Below are positions 1 through 4,554 of a stretch of DNA of 7,014 nucleotides, piece after piece. Each line of letters opens with the position of its first letter. The first letter of the stretch is position 1. A model generated the notes under the pieces. It worked only from the letters and a program-made list of their open reading frames with translations, searched no databases and was not told the origin of the DNA. The position numbers and the translations under genes are program-made. The stretch is from Kineosporiaceae bacterium (GTDB lineage: Bacteria; Actinomycetota; Actinomycetes; Actinomycetales; Angustibacteraceae): the NCBI GenBank assembly GCA_027345905.1, contig DAIETC010000241.1, forward strand, positions 1-7,014. Direction: 5' to 3'.

Positions 1-930
1 GCGCTGGCCGAGCGGCACGGCTTCACCGGTTGCATGGCGGCCGACCACTTCGCGCCGTGGGTGCCGCAGCAGGGCCAGGCCGCCTTCGTGTGGAACGTGC
101 TCAGTGCTGTTGGCGAGCGCACCCGCGGCGACCTTGGTCCAGGGGTCACCTGCCCCAGCTTCCGGTTCCATCCGGTGCTGGTCGCGCAGGCGGCGGCGAC
201 CCTGGAGGCGATGTACCCGGGGCGCACCTGGCTGGGTCTGGGCTCCGGCGAGGCACTGAACGAGCACGTCGTGGGCGGGTACTGGCCGGAGGCGGGCGAA
301 CGCTCACTTCGCCTGTTCGAGGCGATCGACCTGATCGGCAAGCTGTTCGCCGCGTCGCTGGCCGGGAAGGACGTCCGCTACCAGGGGCGCTTCTTCCAGC
401 ACGAGACGGCCCGCTTGTGGACCATGCCGCAAAAGCCGCCGCCGATCCTGGTCGCCACTGCCGGCCCGGTCAACGCCAGACGCACCGGCCGGCACGCGGA
501 CGGCATGATCACTGTGGGTGCGCCGCTGGAGAAGATCGAGGGCCTGTTCGCCAAGTTCGCGCAGGGTGCACGCGAGGGGGGCAAGGACCCGGACTCGATG
601 CTCAAGGTGCTGCAGCTGCACCTGTCCTGGGCTCCTACCGACGAGCAGGCCTTGGCCAATGCCATGGACCAGTGGCCGAACGGCGGCATGCGCTTTCCCA
701 AGGCGGACATCCGCAGCCCGCACGACTTCGCCCAGCTGGCCACCTTGGTGCGCCCCGAGGACTTCGCGGGCCGCATGGTGATCAGCGCCGACCCTGACGT
801 GCACCGCGCCAACATCCAGCGCTTCGCCGACCTGGGGTTCGACCGCATCTACCTGCACAACGTCGGGCGCAACCAGGGCGAGTGGATCGAGGTGTTCGGG
901 CGCGAGGTCCTGCCTGCACTGCGTCGCTGA
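1..930 (+). CDS. Luciferase-like (LLM class) flavin/F420-dependent oxidoreductase, 5'-truncated
   Basis: The frame is open from the first base and ends at TGA 928-930, giving 309 visible residues; roughly the first 20-25 are outside the window. The ATG at 34 lies inside a conserved block (AERHGF..., then DHFAPW at visible residues 15-20), so it is not the real start. Other family blocks are GERT (38-41), YPGR (72-75) and GSGEALNE (81-88). The C-terminal half has LHLSWAPT, SADPD and LHNVGRNQ. The fold is a TIM barrel that binds F420 or a flavin and transfers hydride to an unknown substrate in the cytosol. The DHF.PW and GEALNE blocks are shared with F420-dependent glucose-6-phosphate dehydrogenase. 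From memory, the C-terminal half looks closer to the subgroup named probable non-F420 flavinoid oxidoreductase (TIGR03885). Cofactor and substrate are therefore open. The next gene follows after 16 nt, suggesting co-transcription. Confidence 0.9.
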   Translation, partial: ALAERHGFTGCMAADHFAPWVPQQGQAAFVWNVLSAVGERTRGDLGPGVTCPSFRFHPVLVAQAAATLEAMYPGRTWLGLGSGEALNEHVVGGYWPEAGERSLRLFEAIDLIGKLFAASLAGKDVRYQGRFFQHETARLWTMPQKPPPILVATAGPVNARRTGRHADGMITVGAPLEKIEGLFAKFAQGAREGGKDPDSMLKVLQLHLSWAPTDEQALANAMDQWPNGGMRFPKADIRSPHDFAQLATLVRPEDFAGRMVISADPDVHRANIQRFADLGFDRIYLHNVGRNQGEWIEVFGREVLPALRR

Positions 931-946
931 TGCAAGGATCGCCGAC

Positions 947-1648
947 ATGGACTCCGAGCGCGTCGCCGCCTTGCGCGAGATGCTGCGGCACACGCCCTGG
1001 TGGGCGCAGGCGCGCACCTTGGCCGCTGTGGTGCGCCGAACCCCCGGCCCCGGGCACCTGCTGCTCGTGGGGACCCCGCGCGTCGAACCCTGGCATCTGG
1101 CCGCCCACCTGGACGACGAGGCCCAGGCCAGCGGGCAGTCCCAGCTCTCGCCGCAGCTGGTCCGGTGGCGGCCCCCGGTGGGCGCTCCGGCGCACCTGTC
1201 GATCTCCATGACCCGTCTGGAGTCCGCGACCCGCGGTGAGACGGTGTTTGTCATCGCGCCGGACGACGCCCCGGACCCCTTGCTCGAACGCGTCGACGGG
1301 GCCCGACGCGTCGGCGCGACGGTGCTCAGCCTGGACGCCGGGGACGAGCGGCTCGCCGGCCTGGCCCACGAGCGGATGACGGTCACGAGCAGTGGCCTGG
1401 CGATCCCCGAGGCGCTGGCCACCGCCCTGGAGCCGGTGCAGGAGGAGGACCGCGGCGTACCACGCGACGTCCTAGCCGGCCTGCACCTGCCCGCCTCCTT
1501 CGACCTGGCGCAGCACTTCGTCAGTGCTGCCGCCGGTCACGACCCGGGCGACCGGACCGGCTGGCGTTCCCGGCTGGCCGGCCTGCTCACGACGATCAGC
1601 GGCCCGGGACCGCAGCACGGCTCCACGCGCCGCCGAGGCCGGCTCTGA
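947..1648 (+). CDS. Conserved-looking hypothetical protein, 233 aa, possible SIS/Rossmann-like fold
   Basis: I do not recognise this protein firmly. The ATG at 947 is preceded by AAGGA (934-938) at 8-nt spacing and lies 16 nt after the upstream stop, so it probably shares that gene's mRNA. The N-terminus (1-32) is helical and amphipathic with a TPWW motif. Two hydrophobic beta-strand-like segments follow: HLLLVGTP (37-44) and GETVFVIAP (97-105). The second leads into a helix, then GATVLSLDAGD (123-133) and LAGLAHERMTV (136-146). This strand-helix-strand order resembles sugar-isomerase (SIS) or other Rossmann-type domains, but I see no clear sugar-phosphate motif. There is no signal peptide or membrane segment. 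The last 30 or so residues (about 201-233) are Gly/Arg/Ser-rich and probably disordered. It converges on the small minus-strand gene with 15 nt between stop codons. Coding status is well supported; function is unknown. Confidence 0.8.
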   Translation: MDSERVAALREMLRHTPWWAQARTLAAVVRRTPGPGHLLLVGTPRVEPWHLAAHLDDEAQASGQSQLSPQLVRWRPPVGAPAHLSISMTRLESATRGETVFVIAPDDAPDPLLERVDGARRVGATVLSLDAGDERLAGLAHERMTVTSSGLAIPEALATALEPVQEEDRGVPRDVLAGLHLPASFDLAQHFVSAAAGHDPGDRTGWRSRLAGLLTTISGPGPQHGSTRRRGRL

Positions 1649-1663
1649 CCAGCGCACTGACTC

Positions 1664-1849
1664 TCAGTCCTGGTCACCGCGCCACTTGCGGTCCTCCTCG
1701 TCCCACTGCTGCGTGCGCTCGGCCGCCGTGGTCAACGCGGCGGCGGCCTGTTCGTAGGTCGGGTAGGGGCCGAGCAGGTCCTTGGCCTGGCCGCGGTTCT
1801 CGAGCTGCTCGACCAGGCCGGTCCTGGTGTTGAAGTAGTACTCCGTCAT
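1664..1849 (-). CDS. Small SPOR-like protein, 61 aa
   Basis: I chose the ATG at 1847-1849 because the protein begins MTEYYFNTRTGLVEQ, the typical start of a family of short (about 60-70 aa) actinobacterial proteins usually annotated as SPOR-domain-like. The frame stays open further upstream, but that part is Arg/Ala-rich, overlaps the map gene and looks non-coding. A purine-rich GGGGGAAG ribosome binding site ends 8 nt before the ATG. The pattern is a YYFNT.TG strand, a GPYPTYEQA motif at about 27-35, a helix with AA..RTQQWDEEDRKW, and a short acidic tail. GPY.T.E.A followed by a W-D-E-E-D stretch is what I recall of the family. The role is unknown; SPOR domains in general bind denuded peptidoglycan, but this protein has no signal peptide, so a cytosolic role is as likely. 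It is divergent from map, with 91 bp between start codons. Confidence 0.8.
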   Translation of the reverse strand: MTEYYFNTRTGLVEQLENRGQAKDLLGPYPTYEQAAAALTTAAERTQQWDEEDRKWRGDQD

Positions 1850-1877
1850 AGCGCCATCTTCCCCCGGTCGCGTTCGG

Positions 1878-1902
1878 GCTGCCCGGCAGGCGCGCCGGCA
1901 GC
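1878..1902. repeat. GC-rich dyad between the divergent small gene and map
   Basis: GCTGCC (1878-1883) and GGCAGC (1897-1902) form a perfect 6-bp inverted repeat with a 13-nt spacer. A second GGCAG at 1885-1889 could pair with the same left arm. It lies in the 91-bp gap, about 25 bp upstream of the map -10 element. It could be an operator or only a by-product of GC-rich sequence; nothing in it identifies a specific regulator. Confidence 0.3.
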
Positions 1903-1927
1903 ATCGGCGTGGCCGAGCACGCGCACC

Positions 1928-1940
1928 TAGACTCGCCTGC
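1928..1940 (+). promoter_or_regulatory. Putative -10 element giving a leaderless map mRNA
   Basis: TAGACT (1928-1933) fits the actinobacterial -10 pattern TANNNT. Seven nucleotides separate it from the A of the map ATG at 1941, the normal distance from a -10 box to a transcription start. No Shine-Dalgarno sequence is visible before the ATG. Both facts suggest that transcription starts on the start codon itself. The hexamers 17-18 bp upstream (1904-1910) do not resemble TTGACA. Confidence 0.55.
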
Positions 1941-2828
1941 ATGTCCGTCTCCTTTGCCAGCGTCGCGCCAGGCAGGGTCTCGCCGCGCCGCCAGGTCCCG
2001 GCGAGCATCCCGCGACCGGAGTACGTCGGCCGGCCGGCGCCCGAGCCGTACACCGGCCCGGAGGTCAAGGACGCGCAGACGATCGAACGGATGCGGATCG
2101 CCGGCCGCGTCGCCGCCGAGGCGATGGCCGCCGCCGCCGCGGTCGCCGCGCCGGGGGTCACAACCGACGAGATCGACCGGGTGGGGCACGAGTTCCTGCT
2201 CGACCACCACGCCTACCCCTCGACGCTGGGCTACCGCGGGTTCCCCAAGTCGCTGTGCACCAGCGTGAACGAGGTGATCTGCCATGGCATCCCCGACGAC
2301 CGTAGGCTGCAGGACGGGGACATCCTCAACATCGACATCACCGCGTTCATGGTGCTCGACGGCCTCGGCGTGCACGGCGACACCGACGCGACCTACCTGA
2401 TCGGGGACGTCGACGAGGAGTCGCGACTGCTGGTCGAACGCACCCGCGAGGCGATGCTGCGCGGCATCGCCGCGGTCCGCCCCGGGCGGGCGGTCAACGT
2501 GATCGGTCGGGTGATCGAGTCCTACGCCAAGCGGTTCGGCTACGGCGTGGTCCGCGACTTCACCGGGCATGGCATCGGCACCGCGTTCCACTCCGGCCTC
2601 GTCATACCGCACTACGACGCCGCCCCGCACTACGACACCGTCATCGAGGCCGGCATGACCTTCACGATCGAGCCGATGCTCAACCTCGGCACGCACGAGT
2701 GGGACATGTGGGACGACGGCTGGACCGTCGTCACCAAGGACCGCCGTCGCTCGGCGCAGTTCGAGCACACCTTGCTCGTCACCGAGACCGGAGCCGAGAT
2801 CCTGACCCTGCCCGCGGGGCAGGCATGA
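1941..2828 (+). CDS. map: Type I methionine aminopeptidase, extended N-terminus
   Basis: This cytosolic metalloprotease removes the initiator Met from nascent proteins. All five metal ligands are visible: D132 (NIDIT), D147 (HGDTDAT), H210 (FTGHGIG), E244 (FTIEPM) and E275 (QFEHT). The substrate-side histidines H115 (ICHGIP) and H217 are also present. Residues 1-40 form a Pro-rich extension (P..P spacing, RPEYVG) like that of the longer mycobacterial type Ic enzyme (about 285 aa); the 295-aa length fits. One oddity is that the two Asp ligands are 15 residues apart rather than the usual 11, because of an insertion in the loop around residues 137-142. The start at 1941 is supported by the -10 box immediately upstream. 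The stop overlaps the ppgK start (ATGA), so the two are probably translated together. The identification is very secure. Confidence 0.96.
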   Translation: MSVSFASVAPGRVSPRRQVPASIPRPEYVGRPAPEPYTGPEVKDAQTIERMRIAGRVAAEAMAAAAAVAAPGVTTDEIDRVGHEFLLDHHAYPSTLGYRGFPKSLCTSVNEVICHGIPDDRRLQDGDILNIDITAFMVLDGLGVHGDTDATYLIGDVDEESRLLVERTREAMLRGIAAVRPGRAVNVIGRVIESYAKRFGYGVVRDFTGHGIGTAFHSGLVIPHYDAAPHYDTVIEAGMTFTIEPMLNLGTHEWDMWDDGWTVVTKDRRRSAQFEHTLLVTETGAEILTLPAGQA

Positions 2829-3604
2829 GCGAAGTCGCGCTCGGCATCGACTTCGGGGGCTCGGGCATCAAGGGCGCTCCGGTCGACCTGACCAGCGGCG
2901 CCCTCGTGGCCGAACGGCTACGGATTCCCACCCCCGAGCCGGCCACACCGCACACCGTGGCGGAGGTGGTCGCCCAGATCGTCGAGCACTTTCGCCGCCT
3001 GCTGTCGTACGACGCCATCGGGGTCACCGTGCCCGCGGTGGTCACGCACGGGCTGGTGCGCACAGCGGCCAACATCGACGCATCGTGGATCGGCACCGAC
3101 GCCGGCGCGCTGTTCAGCGCGCGCATCGCGAGCCCGGTCTACGTCGTCAACGACGCCGATGCCGCCGGCGTGGCTGAGGCGCGCTTCGGGGCCGCCCGAG
3201 ACAGCGCCGGACTGGTCGTCGTCACCACTCTCGGCACCGGCATTGGCAGCGCCTTGCTGTTCGACGGCGCGCTCATCCCGAACAGCGAGCTCGGGCATCT
3301 GCAGGTGGACGGTCACGATGCCGAGACGCGGGCGGCGTCGGCCGCTCGCGAGAGCGAGGGGCTGTCCTGGCGGGAGTGGGCCGATCGGCTGCAGCGCTAC
3401 TACGGGGCCCTGGAGGACCTGCTGTGGCCCACCCTGATCGTCGTCGGCGGTGGGGTGAGCAAGAAGGCCGACAAGTTCTTGCCCCTGTTGCACCTGCGCG
3501 CGCCGATCGTCGCCGCTCAGCTGCGCAACGAGGCCGGGACCGTGGGGGCTGCGGTCCTCGCGGCCGAGCAGCTGGCGGCCAGCGCACCAATCGCGTCCGC
3601 GTGA
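2825..3604 (+). CDS. ppgK: Polyphosphate glucokinase (polyphosphate--glucose phosphotransferase)
   Basis: The enzyme phosphorylates glucose to glucose-6-phosphate using inorganic polyphosphate (often ATP as well) in the cytosol. It belongs to the ROK/actin-like kinase family. The phosphate-binding loop is GIDFGGSGIKG (7-17). RTAANID..WIGT (79-91) is typical of PpgK. The catalytic Asp is expected at D110 in VVNDADAAG. A second phosphate/adenosine loop is TTLGTGIGSAL (134-144), and ELGHL (155-159) is the sugar-binding region; VVGGGVSKKADK (206-217) is also a PpgK block. The length of 259 aa is normal. The ATG at 2825 overlaps the map stop, indicating translational coupling; a frame extending upstream inside map is a shadow. 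The ribosome binding site is weak (GGCAGG just before the start), consistent with coupling. Its stop is 3 nt from that of the convergent ANTAR gene. Confidence 0.95.
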   Translation: MSEVALGIDFGGSGIKGAPVDLTSGALVAERLRIPTPEPATPHTVAEVVAQIVEHFRRLLSYDAIGVTVPAVVTHGLVRTAANIDASWIGTDAGALFSARIASPVYVVNDADAAGVAEARFGAARDSAGLVVVTTLGTGIGSALLFDGALIPNSELGHLQVDGHDAETRAASAARESEGLSWREWADRLQRYYGALEDLLWPTLIVVGGGVSKKADKFLPLLHLRAPIVAAQLRNEAGTVGAAVLAAEQLAASAPIASA

Positions 3605-3607
3605 CGG

Positions 3608-4363
3608 TCAGGTCTGCGCGCCCGACTCACCGGTCAGTGAGAGCCCCTGCGACGTGCGGCGCACGATGTCCTCGGCGATCTCACGAACCTTGATGTTGCG
3701 CCGCTGGGACTCTCGCACGATCCGACTGAACGCCTCCTCGGCCGTTTCGCCGTGCACGGCCATGAGGATCCCCTTGGCCTGGTCGATCACCGCGCGCGAG
3801 GCCAAGGCCTGGCGCATCTCCTCGGCCAGCCGCGCCGTGCTGGCGTACAGGCGGGCGTTGGCAAGCGCGACGGCGGCATAGCTACCGAAGTTGTTGGCCG
3901 CCTCGATGGCCTCGTCGTCGAACGCGTCGGGCCTGGTCGCGTAGACGTTCAGCGCACCTATCACGGCCTGTTGCACTGGAAGTGGCACCGACACCGAACT
4001 GTGCGCGCCCAGTGCCAGGGCCTCCCGCGCGTACTGGGGCCAGCGCTGTTCACGCTTCATGTCGGCGATGTGCATCACTTCACCACCGCGGGCGGCGTCC
4101 AGGCACGGACCGTAGTCGCGTTCGTACTGGCGTTCGTCCAGCTGCAGGGCGAGAGCGGAGGTGTACACCGCCGTGGTGGGCCGCTCTGCCTCGATCAAGG
4201 TGATCGAGACGGCCTCGGCGCCGGCCACCGTGCTCAGCGCGAGCTCGCTGATCGCCTGCAGGATCGAGGGCAGCGCGTCCTGGGCATAGATGATCTTGGC
4301 CAGCTCGCCCAGCGCACGCTGCACGGGCTCGGGGTGGGAGCGACCCGGCTGGGCGTCCGCCAT
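3608..4363 (-). CDS. GAF and ANTAR domain regulator (RNA-binding antiterminator type)
   Basis: The protein has 251 aa. Residues about 15-175 form a GAF sensor domain (GELAKIIY, an AVSITL strand, YGPCLDAARGGEVMHIADM, SSVSVPLPV, IGALNVYA, FGSYAAVALANARLY). Residues about 179-235 form an ANTAR domain (LAEEMRQALASRAVIDQAKGIL, then ETAEEAFSRIVRESQRRNIKVREIAEDIV). The family architecture implies a cytosolic signal sensor whose ANTAR part binds tandem hairpins in mRNA and alters termination or translation; the GAF ligand is unknown. C87 lies in the PCLDA motif. The ATG at 4361-4363 has AGGAU (complement of 4371-4375) 7 nt upstream. The leader contains a tandem hexaloop pair and a hairpin around this ribosome binding site (separate entries). 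It converges on ppgK with a 3-nt gap, leaving no room for a separate terminator. Confidence 0.93.
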   Translation of the reverse strand: MADAQPGRSHPEPVQRALGELAKIIYAQDALPSILQAISELALSTVAGAEAVSITLIEAERPTTAVYTSALALQLDERQYERDYGPCLDAARGGEVMHIADMKREQRWPQYAREALALGAHSSVSVPLPVQQAVIGALNVYATRPDAFDDEAIEAANNFGSYAAVALANARLYASTARLAEEMRQALASRAVIDQAKGILMAVHGETAEEAFSRIVRESQRRNIKVREIAEDIVRRTSQGLSLTGESGAQT

Positions 4364-4365
4364 TG

Positions 4366-4390
4366 CGCCGATCCTGTTCTGGCATCGGCG
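4366..4390 (-). promoter_or_regulatory. Hairpin enclosing the ribosome binding site of the ANTAR gene
   Basis: In the minus-strand RNA, CGCCGAU (4390-4384) pairs perfectly over 7 bp with AUCGGCG (4372-4366), closing an 11-nt loop (4383-4373). The Shine-Dalgarno AGGAU is split, with AGG in the loop and AU in the stem. The stem ends two nucleotides before the AUG. Such a structure should hinder ribosome entry unless opened. The pairing is seen directly; the regulatory role is inference. Confidence 0.55.
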
Positions 4391-4405
4391 TCACCGCGGA
4401 GGCCT

Positions 4406-4431
4406 GGTCGCTCCTCACGGAGAAAGGGACC
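4406..4431 (-). other. Imperfect hairpin in the ANTAR-gene leader
   Basis: On the minus strand, GGUC (4431-4428) can pair with GACC (4409-4406). Inside, CUCC (4422-4419) pairs with GGAG (4414-4411) around a GUGA tetraloop of the stable GNRA type. A 5-nt versus 1-nt asymmetric bulge separates the two helices. It lies between the tandem hexaloops and the ribosome-binding-site hairpin, where an expression platform would sit. There is no U-run after it, so it is not a classic intrinsic terminator. Confidence 0.35.
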
Positions 4432-4472
4432 GGGCTCGCTGCTGAACCCCCAACACACTGCTCCATCAGTGT
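4432..4472 (-). promoter_or_regulatory. Tandem hexaloop RNA motif, candidate ANTAR target
   Basis: In the leader RNA of the GAF-ANTAR gene, P1 is ACACUG (4472-4467), loop AUGGAG (4466-4461), CAGUGU (4460-4455). A 5-nt linker GUUGG follows (4454-4450). P2 is GGGUUC (4449-4444), loop AGCAGC (4443-4438), GAGCCC (4437-4432). Each stem has 6 bp and each loop exactly six nucleotides. Known ANTAR targets are two adjacent stems with hexaloops carrying A at position 1 and G at position 4. P1 satisfies both; P2 has A1 but A at position 4. The fourth pair of P2 is U.G in this transcript but would be C.A in the opposite one, which supports minus-strand function. The motif starts about 109 nt upstream of the AUG. 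Binding by the neighbouring protein is inference. Confidence 0.6.
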
Positions 4473-4554
4473 AACGGCTTAGGTCCGGGCCCCAGCACGC
4501 CGATGTAGGGCAATCCGAGACGAAGCGTCCCCCGGGGCAGAAGCGGGTTCAACA

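Noticed and set aside
304..1422. Long minus-strand open frame of 372 codons
   Set aside because: It is antisense to the oxidoreductase and the 233-aa gene, has Arg/Ser/Ala-rich composition typical of high-GC shadows, and shows no family motif.
1850..2161. N-terminal extension of the small SPOR-like protein to about 165 aa
   Set aside because: The extra 104 residues are low-complexity Ala/Arg-rich, run into map, and lie before a good start site with the typical family N-terminus.
1674..2768. Long minus-strand open frame of 364 codons across map
   Set aside because: It is antisense to a certain map gene and overlaps the SPOR-like gene in another frame. It is His/Val/Gly/Asp-rich without domains, as expected of a GC-driven shadow.
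2699..2824. N-terminal extension of PpgK by 42 residues
   Set aside because: It lies inside map in another frame, is Arg/His-rich, and the glucokinase fold begins right after the ATG at 2825.
3626..3641. CTCAC/GTGAG stem with a 6-nt loop near the 3' end of the ANTAR gene
   Set aside because: It is a single 5-bp stem within coding sequence. Its loop lacks A1 on either strand, so it is neither a convincing ANTAR target nor a clear bidirectional terminator.
4530..4537. CCCCGGGG palindrome in the leader of the synthase
   Set aside because: It has no loop, so it cannot form a hairpin, and such runs are expected by chance at this GC content.
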